This document shows, one piece after another, positions 35,755 to 48,684 of a stretch of 64,000 nucleotides of DNA; within the stretch, counting starts at the first letter, position 1; each line of letters starts with the position of its first letter. Location: contig VXAA01005193.1 in assembly GCA_013399115.1 (NCBI GenBank), positions 1,407,991 to 1,471,990 of the forward strand. Direction: 5' to 3'. This DNA is from Anseranas semipalmata (lineage: Eukaryota > Chordata > Aves > Anseriformes > Anseranatidae). The notes under the pieces are model-generated. The model was given only the letters and a program-made list of their open reading frames with translations. It was not told the DNA's origin and ran no database searches. Position numbers and translations under genes: made by a program.

Positions 35755-36364
35755 CGGGTTTTCAGAGGAGGGGGTTACACATGTCACTGGCCATAACTCA
35801 GACTTTTATTATAATCGTGACCATATGGTTAATGGGACTTAATAAACCACTGTTGACCTGGACTCTGAGCGCACAAATCTCTTGCTCTTTCTTTTTTAAC
35901 TCAGTTGTCTGGACACACTATGCCAAGCAGCTGCAATTTAGTGACTCGAAAACACTGTTTGCAGTGGCCAGCAGCTAGCTAATTTAGAAAGAACAAAACC
36001 CCAAGAAAGCCACATTGCACCACAGCCCACGGGAGACAGGAACCGAACTTCCCAGGGCGAGGGGCAGCTGCTTTGTGCACCCCACGGACATGAGCATGTG
36101 TCCCTGAGAGCCTGAGCAGGGACCAGGGAGGGGACATCGGGCAGAGTCCTGCCAGACCCCAGCGCCACAGGCCTGGGGTGAGCACTGGTGATAGCCAGGG
36201 AATTAAATCCATGCTTCTCGCAGTGCAAGTGAGGGGAGCATTTAACCAAGCATTTCAAAAAACCCTTGCCTTCTGGTTTTGGCAGGCACAAAGCCTTTGA
36301 TTTAATGGAAATTAGAATTTGGGGAAAAGCTATTAAATCCCATCTCAAGCATTCCCCTGGGGAC

Positions 36365-36500
36365 TTGGTGCAGGATTGATCCAGGCCATGTCTTTGACTC
36401 CTTATCTAATCTAGTCTTAAAATGACCTAAACAGTGGGCATGTGACCCCTGCTTAGGAAGGACTTCTATTTTCGGACAGTCCTGTGCTACCTCTTCCACT
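36365..36500 (+). repeat. Ancient CR1/L3-type LINE 3'-end relic
   Basis: GGATTGATCCAGGCC is followed by TCTAATCTAGTCTTAAAATG, then an AAACAGTGGG segment, TTAGGAAGGACTTCTATTTT and GGACAGTCCTGTGCTACCTC. This order matches what I remember of the CR1/L3 3' end, where a TCTAGTTTTAAA motif precedes a GTGATGGGG-like and a TTCCACAG-like segment. The copy is highly diverged and 5'-truncated, as expected for an old insertion in an amniote genome. Confidence 0.5.
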
Positions 36501-37147
36501 TTTAACAATGCTGCATTGTCACCTGTCCCTGGCCAGCCTGTTCAGCCACCTCTGTCCCCAAAGAGGTAACACAAACCCTCAGCAGGCATGGCTGGATGTC
36601 TGCTCACTGGTATCCATTACCTGAGCTTGGGCTGTTGCCTATGGTGCTTTACAAGATCTCCCCATCCCCAAATTTCCCTGAGCTCAGTTTCATTGTGTTA
36701 CTCCCAGGAATGCTGCTGCTGGCTCATTTCACAGGTGGGGGCCCAGGAGGAGAAGCTCCTCAGCTTTCTCAGTGATCTGAACACATGTGCCTTGGAGGAA
36801 TGAGTGATCTTGAAGCTGTAGGTATTGAGGCATGTGGCTGACACGTCGGGCTGAGCCAGGGTAGAGGTTTTGGTTCATTCCTTTGATCTTGAGCTGAAAC
36901 TTAATGTTTTTATTATTTGATTGGTGTTTTTGTGATTACATGCACCTGCCAATAATGATATCCAGGCACACGTGTAGGTGGGGTGCTGTTGAAATTAAAC
37001 TCTCTTCCTTCCCTAAAATGACTGTGTAAACACCAATTCCATCTCCTTGTGTCATGTTTAGGAATGAGGGCTCCTGATACTGTATTACCCTTCCTGAGCT
37101 GTACTTAACAAACATGGGAGAAGCCTGTGCTGTTCTGTTCCTCTGGC

Positions 37148-37160
37148 TTTTTTTTTTTTT
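37148..37160. repeat. Poly-T tract
   Basis: A simple T homopolymer. Confidence 0.85.
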
Positions 37161-38403
37161 AATAAAAATCAGTTTGTCTGCTATTTGGGAAACATCACAT
37201 CTTTGCCACATCGTGCACTCAGGGCTGTGTTTCTTCTGTCCGCGTATAGTTCACATGGCTTCATTTAGGACCTGATCCAAGGGCTGGTGGTCACAGCTGG
37301 AGACTTTATGCTGTCTTTGATGGATTTTGGAGCAGCCCGAGTAGATTTTGGTACATCTTCAATCATGTTGGTAGGTATCAACTGTTACTCTTCCCAGAGC
37401 TCTGTCTATCCTGAAAATGGAGGTTTGTTGCCTAACCAGTGGCAGTCTTGGTACTTGGATATCCAGAGAGAGATAGACAGACAGACTGCACAGTGAGTCA
37501 GAAATGTAAATGCATGTGTTTAAAATGCAAAAGCCCAAGATCTGTGTGAAGGGTTGACCTTCAACAGGAGAGTTACGAGAGGTGAAACCTTCCATGTCAT
37601 GACGAACCTGACACCTGAGACTTAGCCCGCCTCAGCAGGTCTCACCTTCAGCTCCATCCCGCCTTTCACATGAGATACCCTTCCCCCAGCAGTGTCCCCT
37701 ACTGCCACCCCCAGCCGCCACATCCCGCGCCAGGCCCATATCTGTGACAACACACACCAGCGCAGGTTGGCCGATGACTGTCAGTCAAAGGCTGGTTGCC
37801 AGAGGCGGCACCTCCGGGCGTGCAGCACCAGGCCGCAGCCCTTCCCTCCCATCTCTGCCCGTGTTGGATGTCCCTTTCTCTCTATTTTTCAGCATGAGGG
37901 CTGCTCCCTCAGCAGGGCAGGCAAGCACCAAGCGTCTGAACATCTTCGGGGAGCAGAGGGGCAGTGCTGGGGACCAGGAGTAGTACGGCACCTTCAGTAC
38001 CATGTGCTACATACTGATCGGAAGCACCCATCTCCTGGTGCATCAGTCCGGCACCTCTCTCTTGCTTGAAAACCAGTCCAAGCAGAGCAGAGAGAGGAGT
38101 AGCGTGCACAGGACAAACGCAGGGCCCCGCCGGCTGCCGGTTGTGCAGGATGCGGCCGTTCGGGGTGATGCAGAGCAGACCCGCGACGTGCTCCAGGTCT
38201 CTGCCCTGCAGGAGGGGAGCAGGAGGGCTCCGCACGCCCTGCGGAAGGAGCGTGCCCAGAGGAGCGGGAGGCATGTGTTCCTTGCTCCAAAAACGCTGGC
38301 AGTGTTTACAAAGTCAGACACGTCAGCGCAGTTACAGTCAGCGAAGTGAGTGTAAAACTGGCCTTGTTACTTCCCAGATCTGAGGGATACGAGTCAAATG
38401 CGC

Positions 38404-38609
38404 ACAGATGGTCGGCCACTTTCCATAATGAAACACGTCTTTATTGTCCCGAGGAAGCTGCGTTTCACAACCTAAGCATTGGGGCTTGCTTCTTTTTTTA
38501 TATATTTTATTTTCTCTGCAAACTGTGGGCAGTTTTGCCCCTTTCCTTAAATCAAAAATTGTGGACGATAAAGACGTGTTTCATTACTGAGAGCTGGCCA
38601 AGCATCTGT
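38404..38609. repeat. Long imperfect inverted repeat (about 46-bp arms, about 113-bp centre)
   Basis: The left arm (38404-38449) and the reverse complement of the right arm (38563-38609) align from ACAGATG through GGCCA to a core of 24 bases with 23 matches (TAATGAAACACGTCTTTATT followed by GTCC). The single core mismatch would be a G:U pair if the plus strand were transcribed. Weaker similarity continues outwards, with AGTC and ATGCGC/TTGCAT about 12 bases beyond the arms. Terminal inverted repeats of a small non-autonomous DNA transposon (MITE) or a structured RNA are both possible. No target-site duplication was evident and I do not recognise the family. Confidence 0.75.
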
Positions 38610-39167
38610 ATGCAATGGACTTCATTTTCTTCTCTAGGTTGCTGGCACAAACATTCCCAGCCTAAGCCAGAGAGGAAACTGAAGCAAATGCAGGGATCTG
38701 AGCACTCCCAAGCTTGGGGAGCATTCAGGCTCTGTGGCTGCTTCTTTCTGGTGCATGCCCAACTGCCACATCCCAAACTTTAAATGATGTGAGGAAGCAT
38801 AGGCAGGGACTGGCTTTGCCAGGCATGAAATATTTGGGTGCCTGCACTGTCATGGTTCCCAGAAGCAGCGCAACCTCACAGGAAGCAGATGCTGTCCTTT
38901 GAGGGGTGACTAAATTTGTGCAAGGCTGCCTTGGACAACCCACCCAGAAAACACGTTGTGCTAGTGATTGCTGGGCCTTTGTTCACTTCTGCCCCCACTG
39001 GTGGGATTGCAACTCCTATTGCTGTTTGCATGCCTGATTCATCGCCCTGATGGGGCTTGTGAGTGCTAGTTTGGGAAACTCTTCCCAGGAGCTGGTCCTG
39101 AGCTCCTCCTCACCACCAAGGGTGTGGTGTGAGGTTTGGTCCCCATGACTGCTGCTCATGCGGCTCT

Positions 39168-39190
39168 AGGATCCTGCTAGGATCCTGCCT
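39168..39190. repeat. Small tandem duplication (AGGATCCTGCT-like x2)
   Basis: AGGATCCTGCT is followed directly by AGGATCCTGCC, a recent 11-base tandem duplication with BamHI-type palindromes. Confidence 0.6.
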
Positions 39191-40468
39191 GTCTAGTAGA
39201 AATGACGCTGTGCCATTCTGATTTATGCTCCTGCCAGAATACTTAACAAATACACTACTTTAAAGCATTACCATATTCACCTTGGGACGAATCTGTTCAG
39301 AGGCACAGTACAAAGCATATGGTTGCGATGACAGCTCTGGGACCAGGATGTATTTGTCCCCAGTGCAATGGGGTTATGCCTGCAAACTTATATTTTGTGA
39401 AGAGTAGTTGTCTTTAATGATGCTTAAACAGACAGTTCTCTTTTTCAGGAAAGACAGAAAGACTAAGAAATAAAAACAGAGGAAGGAGGAAGGGAGAGGG
39501 CCCCAAGAAAAAGACGAGTCATTTTTACCACAAGTAAAAGTGTGGGGCTTTTGACCAGGCACAAGAATAATTGGAAGCATGCTTTTAAAAGCTCCCCTAT
39601 CTACATAATTTGTTGCCTGCCCGCTGGTGGATTCTGAAAGACAATAAAGGAGCAGTCTGGGAGGAGAGCGGCAGAGCGGGATTCTTGAGAGTCATGGCTC
39701 TGCTCTTGGCTTTGCTGTCGACTCGTCGTGAGAGCCAGAATGAACCAGGATATGTGCTGTCCCTTTGCACTACAGCAGAGACGGGCTTGGCAAGGCTGCA
39801 CTGATTCACGTCTGTGGCCACAGTCACACCACATCTTACACCACAGCTAGACCCCAGGGCGGGAGCCTTAGTCTGGCTTAATTCCTCCCTACTTCCTCCT
39901 CTCATACTGCAAATCTTGGTCCTGGCTTTGTTGGTCCTGCTTTCAAAATTTGCCCTGCCCCAGGGCTGGGAGCCAGCCAGCCCACCAGTGCCAATTCGAG
40001 CCCTGCTCTTACTGTAATAGGGAAGGGTGAGAAATGAGACACATTCCCACACGGTGTGACAGCAGAATGAGAGAAGAACCTCTGCATGAAACCTGTGCCT
40101 CTCAGGATGCTCAAAATACAACTTTTGTATGACAAATTATGGTATACAAGTGTTTAACCTCCATACTTAAAACCAGAGGTAATTGACTCAGTGGAAGAAT
40201 GTAGGTATTAAACACTCTTACTGTGTTGTTGAAAATACAAATATAGCAAGTATAAATATAAATATAGCAAATGCCTACAAAATATAGCATGTGCCTGGCC
40301 AACATCTATATAACTTATCTTCTCTGCTCTTTAAATTCCATCTTTACCTTCTTCTGTCCTTGCCTAAAGCACCTGACTTCAAAGGAGCTTGACCATCACA
40401 GAGTTTCTAGTACCTTCTCCTTCTCCTTGTTTGGGACAGAAATTCACTGTCCTGTTTATGATTTTGTT

Positions 40469-40487
40469 AAAAAAAAAAAAAAAAAAA
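40469..40487. repeat. Poly-A tract
   Basis: A run of 19 A bases. No retroposed gene copy is visible on its 5' side. Confidence 0.9.
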
Positions 40488-43028
40488 GATTTCTGGTGAT
40501 AGATTTGAAGAGCATTTGGTGTCTTGGCTGGCTGTGATGCAGAGCTGAAACTTCACTGATAAGCTCTGGTTGCCCTTCGGAGGAGACTGTTTCTATCCCA
40601 TGACTACTGGAGGGGCAGGGAGCCTGGGCTCCTGGCTTGGCTTGGCCAGGAGAGGTGCTTGGTGGTGGATGTTGTGGTTGAGGAATGAAGTATGAGAAGC
40701 TATAATGCAGCTGGACATTGATCTATTTTAAAGGGGCAAGTTATGCTCTCAGCAAAGTGTTTATGTCACTCAGGAAGTAAAACAAAGAAGAAAAGCCTGC
40801 TCCTGATTTACTTCAGTGCCATCCTTGTCTGTCCCACCACTTGCTACATCACAAGATGTCTGTATTGCAGTGCATGGAGCATGTTTGCAGCATATCTCAT
40901 AGAGCTCTAGTGTGGTTTTCTACATCTGTGGTTACCACCCAGGTCTTAGGCTTGAGGGCAGGCTATCACCTGGGTAGGCAGGTGACTGGAGTCCTCCATG
41001 GTCTTGCACAGCTGGTGTATAAGGTTCTGCTGTTGACCCTTCTCTGTCAGTGTGGCTTGGGAAGGTGCGCTGAAAACAACAGCAGTACACCTACATGATG
41101 GTGCTTGAATCATAGTGTAGCCACTGCAGGAGACAAAGTTAAATCTTCTGAAGTGACGGTTCCTAAGATGGAACTCGGAGGCAACTTTAACCTGCAGCTA
41201 GAGCCAGGAAAACCACCTCTCTCACAACAAACAAGCCTTCATGCTCTTTCCCTTTTAAAAAAACATATACAGCAGTAGATAAGACAGAAAACCCAACTAG
41301 GTCCCAAAGGCATTTAATGTTTTCACAACATCATCATCAATGAAAGAAAAGCCAGTTCTGGTAAGAGCAGCATGCCTTTTCTTTTTTTAGCTTGCAAACC
41401 TTGGCTAGATATAATTGTATGAAGTCTTCTTTCATTGTACTTCTTGTGTCTGCAAGATCAAAGCCCCTCAGGATGTAACAGGAATCTCTACAATAATACC
41501 CCTTGGATGCTCATTTTAATAAAGATTTGCTTTTAAAATAACCCAAAAAGAAAGGAAGAAAAAAGCAACCAATATCCAGGTCCTGATGAGATAAGCTATT
41601 TATTTTCTGTCAGTTATTTTCAGCTCTGTAAGACAAGTCTGAAAACTGTCTTTTGCAGATCAAGTTTGTCTCATATAGAGCTGCATTTCTCAGCTGCTCA
41701 AGTAGAAGTGGCATGGACTAAAGATGGGTTTTAGATGGACTTTGAAGTAGAGCAGATGGAAGCAGAATTATGCTACTGCCAGCACTCTGGGAAGTTCAAG
41801 AAGAGATATGCCAGTCTGAGACAGAGACTCAATGAGGACTGTGCTTGCTGCCTCAGTGGTTTCAAAATGCTCCCTCTGGCCCCTCAAGGGAAGACGTGTT
41901 GTCAGGTAGTCACTTGGTAGTCCAGTGGTACTTTCTCAAGTAGTTCAAAACTGTACACTCTTGTACACCCTCAGATCTTGCTCCTGCCACTCAGTCTTTC
42001 TTGAGATGCTGATGGAGATGGCCCTCTCACATGCCATTAGCAACCCACACAGTGCTGCAGCCCACTAAGTGTGAGAAGAACAGCTCTGCTGGCTTTGACC
42101 AACAGCTTCCCATCTGCCAGAGCTCTCTGGGGGAAATATAGGAGTTCAGGAAACACCCCAGGTCTGGTAGCATGGCGTCATCCATATCCACAGCTTGGCA
42201 TTCACCTTCTTGTTACTGTGAGTAGCTTGGGGTGTCATAGAGGGAGGTTGGGGTAGAAAAAATTGTTGATAAATGGTCTCTCTCTGAAGTCCTAAGCAGA
42301 CAGTGTGCCTGAGTGAAAACCATAGAGAAAGCCCTTCTGCCATGGCTAAACTGACAGTGAAGCACGCTGAGGGTCAGGCCTTTAGTGGGTGATTCATGAC
42401 TCCGGGGTCACACGGGTTAAAGATTCTCATCTGAAGGGGATTAGGAGTTTCCAAGGAAGCACAGTCCTTCAGTGCCTCCAGCATTTCCTTGAAGCTTTTG
42501 GAGTCTCAGACCTGCTTAAAGCCTACCTCATTATTCTGTCTCATCACATGAAATGTCCATCTCAGCTTTGGCAGAAGGCATGGGGGTGTGTGTGGTGCAG
42601 GGCACACACAAGGAAGTCCTTTGAAAGGTGCCTGTTCCTTCCACCAAATCCAAATACATCTGGGTGCAGGGGAAGCCAGGCCAGCTCCTGGGAGTCTCCT
42701 TGGTGCCCAGATAATGTGTTCATACATCTGATAGTCCATCAACAGAGCATGCTTCCAGCTTGGTGCCCTACGTGTGCCCCTTACCTTGTGCCACTGCACC
42801 TTCTGCCCTTCTGCAACTCTCTGCAAGCCAGTGCAGATATCTGTTCTGGCAGAGAGAACTGACTACGAGATGCATCCCACATAGTGGCATCTCCAGAGAA
42901 GACAGGCATCTGCTGTGGACACTGCACACGGGGCTGGCTGCTTCACTGATGAGACCTGGCCCCCATGAGACTGCCTAGGAGACAGGGCTGGAGTGGGATC
43001 CCTTGCCCTTGTCTGCCTCCTTCTGAAA

Positions 43029-43069
43029 CCTCTCCTTCTGCCCCTCTCTCCTTCTGCCCCTCTCTCCTT
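43029..43069. repeat. Pyrimidine tandem repeat (CTCTCCTTCTGCCCCT)n
   Basis: About two and a half copies of a 16-base pyrimidine-rich unit, a small minisatellite. Confidence 0.75.
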
Positions 43070-43182
43070 TTCACCATCAAACGCTTCTCTCCCAGCAAGG
43101 TGTTTTCTGTTGCTTTGCATTAAGTTTGCCGTGTAAAATTGGAATGGACTGGGCCACTACAAGATGCTGAGGCTGTTAAAGC

Positions 43183-43236
43183 TCTGTGTGTGTGTGTGCG
43201 CATGTGCGTGTGCACGTCTGTGTGTATGTGTGCGTT
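43183..43236. repeat. (TG)n interrupted microsatellite
   Basis: TG dinucleotides interrupted by CG and CA steps (TGTGTGCGCATGTGCG). Alternating purine-pyrimidine DNA of this kind is prone to adopt Z-form. Confidence 0.9.
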
Positions 43237-45844
43237 TAATGCAGGGCTTTACAAAACTATCAAGCACTCTTTAAAGTGCCATAAAATTTAATGCTCAATA
43301 GGGAAGCCTAAACAAATGAAGCTGCACTATAAAATGTTTAGTGTTTCTATTGCTTTCGCTTTGAACATGAAGACTTACTGCAACACGCGGGGGATTTCTC
43401 TGTCCTTCTCCCTTCTCCCTGTGCCTCTTTTCTTCTGTATTCTCTGATTCCCAAAGAATTTACCATGGATTTTGTACAGGAATATCTTCAACTCCCTGTG
43501 CTCTTAGTTCTAAAAAGTGTGGCTGTCTGCCACTGAAAAAGGCTGTCTGTTCTCTGATTCTTCCCTGGGAAATATATATTTGAGATTAGAAAAAAAGAGA
43601 GCTACTCTTTCATCTATGCCAAAACCCACCATATTTAATTATTTTACTGTGTATAGTGGCTGCCAGAACTGCCTGGTGCAACTCTTATCCTTTGTCTGCT
43701 GTGATTTTGTCTGCTTTTGTTGTGACTTCAAACACAGATCTCAAAGCGTAATCAATGGAGAGCCAAAGTATGCCCTAAGGTCTCCTAAGATACCAGCAGT
43801 GGGGACATTTTGTAGCTGCCTAGTAAAAACAACCAAGAGTCACATTCTTATTTTTGCCAGTGAACTCAAGCATTGTGTGATTTCCAGCTTAGATCTCTCT
43901 CAAGGCTCTCTCCCTAAAGCAGGGCAGGATGCGAGCAGGTGAGGTGCCCTTCTCGCTGCTGTGAGAGGACCTCTCAGCTCACCCTCATAGAACAGCATGG
44001 TCAAGAGCGGGTGAATAAAGTTAGGCAGCTCAGTAAATCATCTGTTTTCATAGGCAATGGGGGTTAGATATTAATTGCAGCACCCTGATTGAGCAGCAAT
44101 GAACCATTCTCTGTGTCTTTGTCCTCACCTATGTTCTTGTGGTGACAATGTTCACCTTCTGGTCTAAAGCTTTCAATTCACTCATGAACGTTTGTGACAT
44201 TTGGCTTCCCAGCACTGAGGAGCAAGGCTGAGATTGGCAGGGAAGAGCAAGACACGCTTCTCGGTGGCATAGTTGTGTTTCCACTAACAGGCGATGGGGA
44301 TGAATAAGAGGCAGTAAAGACTATATGTTGTTGTCTCCATCTCTTCTGCATCATGTCACAATATTACATTTATGTATGCTTTTGTTTCTGTCCATGCTAT
44401 GATCCTTTTGGAGAAAAGATGTAGCCAGATGCCTTTGTCCAAATGATTTTTCCTAGTGAAAGGCTTCAGATTATGCCAGATATTGAATGGCTCCTCTTTT
44501 TTAGACCTCAGATAAGCCATGGCCTTTCCTATTATTTCATCTGTGTACTTCAGTCTCAATAAGGGAACATTGCAAGGTCACAGCCTCTCCTCCTGACTGG
44601 AACCCAGGAAAGTGGGGATTAAATCTTGTGCATACTGTAACACTCCCATATTTGGACACAAGTGGAAGGAACTTGTCTGTTTTCTAGTTTGCCTTCCATC
44701 TGCCCCGGGGCCTGAACTTAGCTGCAGGCTTCAGCATGAGAAGAGGCACGAAGTTCCAATGTGCACATCTGGAATTAAGAGCCGAAAATTGGGCTCGGTG
44801 CTGATAACGCTTTATTGACAGGAGATGAAAGTCTTGATTCCAATAACTTTCCGAGCTCCAGTTCCCACTGCTTTACGAGGTGTTACACACTTTGGTACCT
44901 TTGAGAGAGAGTTTGCTTCCCCTCCTTCTCTCCCACATCTTTATTGCTTCTGTTCCACAGACTTGAGTCATTAAAGTCTGAAATGCTTCAGTCCAGGAGG
45001 GTATGGAAACCTCCTTTTTCTGAGCCCCAGTGAGAAAATGTCAGCATCCAGGTTATCTGTAGGGATGGGCATGAACCAGACCCCAAGGTCAGAGTGCTCC
45101 CCAGCTCCTGGTGTTGGTCAGTGGCAGAGCTCAGTGCTAACAGCTCAGGACAAACTCCCCTTGCAAAGAGGGCAGCCACCTACCGTTCCTACTCAGTCCC
45201 TCTTCCTTCCTCTGCCCTCTGAGTAGCACCAACACAGAAACTCCCACGCTACCCAAAGGAGGCTCACAGTACATAGAAGGGGGGTTCAAAACAAAAGAGG
45301 AGGAGAGAAAGGTAAATTAAGTACTGCGGGAGGCTTGGTTCCGCTGTTATTCCCCACTGCCAGGTGTTGCTGCGATAACAGCAAAGTGGGTGAGGCAGGG
45401 CTCTTGTGACCATGACCTTGCCCAGCATCAAGGACCAAACCGATCTCAGAAGGCTCCAAAGCCAGGGGGACACAAGCCACTACCTTCATTCCTGTCTTAT
45501 AAAGCCCATGCAGCCTGCATACATTGCATTTTGGAAAGACAAGACAATATCTGCATTCCTGTTTCCCTTCGAGCTGTCCTGAGTAACCATCCTCCGCCAT
45601 GCCCTAGCCATGGGTTGAGGAGTTTCCTCCTGCTTGTCTTGGACTACCTGGCCATTCACCTCACTCACCTGCTGTTGGAGACAAGCCCTAATAAGAGTCA
45701 GCTGCTGTTAGGGACCCCAGTCCCTAAATCAGTTCTGCATTAACAGCAAAGGCTCCATGAAGGGAAAGTCAAAGGTTGCAGGCCATTATAATTACAACTG
45801 TCAAAATATAGCATTGCTCAAATTGGGAAATATTCTATAAAGTG

Positions 45845-45859
45845 TTTTTTTTTTTTTTT
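45845..45859. repeat. Poly-T tract
   Basis: A simple T homopolymer. Confidence 0.85.
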
Positions 45860-46072
45860 GGTGCAAAAAAATGTGTGCTTGTCTGAAGAAGGGCTTCTGT
45901 GTTTGTAAGTTTTCATTTCTTCCTTATATTAATTTATTTCCTAACAGATACTATCTGTCCTTAAAAATATTGCCTGTACTTTCCTGGACACTTTCAAATT
46001 TTCTTTAGAAAAGAAAATGCCTGAAAAAAATGAAGTTTGGGGTTTTCAGATAAAAATAAGGTATTTTGTCTC

Positions 46073-46103
46073 AAAAAAAAAAAAAAGAAAAGAAAAGAAA
46101 AAA
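46073..46103. repeat. Poly-A with (GAAAA)n tail
   Basis: An A run followed by AAGAAAAGAAAAGAAAA units, a simple A-rich repeat. Confidence 0.85.
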
Positions 46104-46372
46104 GCAATAGGAATTTTAGCCAGCTAGCATATGTCACTCTTCACTTTTAAGAGCCAATGTCTTCAGTTATTTAGCACCACATAATGTTGTATGGGCATCA
46201 TGGGATCTGTAGTTTTATCCCAGCATTTCCTCTGTAGATTTTAGTGGGAGTATGAAGAACTCTCACAGCAGCTCCCATGAGGTAAGGCAATGACATAAAT
46301 ATGGAACATAAAAAGAGAATCATTTTCAATGTTAAACATAGTTCAGATGAAATGTTAACATTTTTTAGTGCT

Positions 46373-46406
46373 AAAAACAAACAAACAAACAAACAAACAA
46401 AAAAAC
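46373..46406. repeat. (AAAC)n microsatellite
   Basis: About six ACAA units in tandem, ending in a short A run. Confidence 0.9.
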
Positions 46407-48646
46407 ACCACATTTTCAGATCTGCTATAATTGCAGCTCTGCGACCACACTGTCAAGGCTGCTGTCCCAACTGCATGCATCCTGTTCTCCCTGCAGGAAG
46501 CTTCCTCAGCATTTATTACAACACCAGGGTTATCGCTAGTGTTAACTAACAGCTGTCACTAAGGGTGGGTAAATCGTGAGCCAGAAACCTTATCTTATTC
46601 TTTTGCTGCTTCTTGCCCGCCTCCTTTTTCTGATTTGACTCTGAATTGAGCCTTGCTGCCTACCAAGAAACCGCGGCTGAAGCCGCAAGGCTCCTCTCGG
46701 CTTCCCCCACCGCTGAGCACCTCGTCCTGTGGTGATACCCGGCCCAGCGCCTCTGAAGACCACGGGGAAGGAGGCGGTTAAAAGCGGCACAAAATTACCA
46801 GCTTCCTGGCTGGATTCATAAATCCGCACCCTCCAGCAGGCTCTGGGATGCTGCTTATGTACAGCTTCCCCTTGCTTGGTCTGAAGATCCTTCTGGTTTG
46901 GGGTGATTTCTCCTTTCTGTAAAGGGAGCACTGAGTTTTCAGGAAGCTAGCCATCTTCTCTGACTTGCTGATTCTACCAGGCCCCTCAATAGCTGCTGGC
47001 TGCTCCTGCCTCTCCCCAGAAGATTGTGTCCAGCAGATCTAAGAGTCCAATCAGACTCTTAGAGGAGGTTTCACCCTCTTTAAAGGCACAAGGTTGCTTT
47101 CCAGATGACACAGTTCTGATGCATTTGGGAAATAGATGCCAACACTTCGGACTGCTTTTCTTAATGCTTTCTGAGTTGGGTGGCTTTAGTTTCCAGCAGA
47201 TATCAAAGAGAGGTTCAAGATCTGGAACGGTCTTGAGCTCTCACTGGAAAAGATCCCCGGAGAGTCTGAGAGTGGAATCCTTTCCCGGCCTCCACAGATT
47301 TTATTTTAAGCTTTATAGTGAGCTTTTTGCTCTTTTCTGGACTTGGGTTGTCTCTGGTCTGTCAGCCACATGGTGCAGATGTCTGCACCCCCTTCCCTGC
47401 CAGCATTCTCCCAGGCTTTATTCTCAAAACCTGATCTCCTTGTCTGAGCCTCTATGTGTTAAGGATCCCTTTGGGACAGCATGATTATTTCCTTCTGCTG
47501 GCTGTGTATCCCTTGACATCTTCTCTGGTAAAAGCCAAGTTTTGACCACAGGCAAATATCCGTCTCAGACCTGGTTCATCTCAAGGAGAGAAGTGCCATC
47601 ACATGGAGCAGCAGTCCCCTCACCAAACAGATCCGGTTACCTGCTTCCCAAAACACAGAGAACGAGATGGTAACTTTTGAACTTCTTCATGTCATGGAAA
47701 GTGCAATCATCTAGCTTCTGCTCGAAATGACTTTTAAGTTAGAATGAGAAAACTGTCAAGGAGGAAAACAAGAGTTAGAGCATGCATAGGCCAGTAAGGT
47801 ATGCGCACATACTGAGTTAGGGTCCCCTGGCTTCCCACCAGGTGAGCCAGCTCCAGCTCCAGCTATGACACAGTGTATCGTCAACCGCCTGTAAAGAGAA
47901 GTCTGAGGGAACACAGGACAAGGGCCTACAAAATACCGGTTGCCTGGGTCATTCACCAAATTTTCTCCTGCAAGAATGGAAGGGACTTCGACAAACCCAG
48001 CTAGTGACAGGCTCAAAACACAGAGAGGCTTCTTCATCCAGTCCAGAGTTAAGCTGTGGAATTCCTTGTCAAAGGATGCCTGGGTGTAAAAATGTCCTTG
48101 CTAGAAAGGTAAATAGAGGAAAAACTCTGTTAAACACAAAGATATTGCATTGCTCTGTCAGTGCAGATGTTAATTCTCTGAGACACCAGCATGTGTCTCA
48201 GCTCTGCTGTGTAGCCTTCCTCTTCTTCTGGCCCTGAGACCAATGTACAGGAAACACAGGGCACCTCTTCTCACGAGCCTCTCTCCTTCCCTTGCTGGTC
48301 CCGGCTTCCCACTGATGAACCAAGCACCAGCAGGCACCCCTGTGCCTGCACCGATGACCAGCAAAGTATTTTAACCCTTTGCTGCCAAGATGCTCTGAAG
48401 TGAAAGCAAGGAGCGCAAAGCTGAGTGTGCTGCACCTCTGCCATGGCTGGCTGCCATCTCCCGCTCTGCTTTGACAGATGGGAAACACCCCGAAGCAAAA
48501 TTAAGAGGAGCCCTGTTTATTTTGGGACTGCAGATTACTGTCAAACATGAAGGGAGACAATTATTTCCATTGTGGAAAATGTGGCATTAGCGAGCAAGTA
48601 GTTCTCTCAGCCTCAGCTTTGTGTTTTGCTTTTCTCTGAGGAAGGT

Positions 48647-48684
48647 TTCCTTTTTTTTTTTCTTTTTTTCTTTTTTTTTCTTTT
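48647..48684. repeat. (T)nC low-complexity tract
   Basis: Runs of seven to ten T bases separated by single C bases. Confidence 0.9.

Noticed and set aside
40441..40490. Poly-A run as the tail of a processed pseudogene
   Set aside because: No gene-like sequence, polyadenylation signal or target-site duplication precedes it. Processed pseudogenes are also rare in birds.
42577..42612. Small TGTGTGTG/CACACACA hairpin
   Set aside because: An 8-base stem built from dinucleotide repeats is expected by chance.
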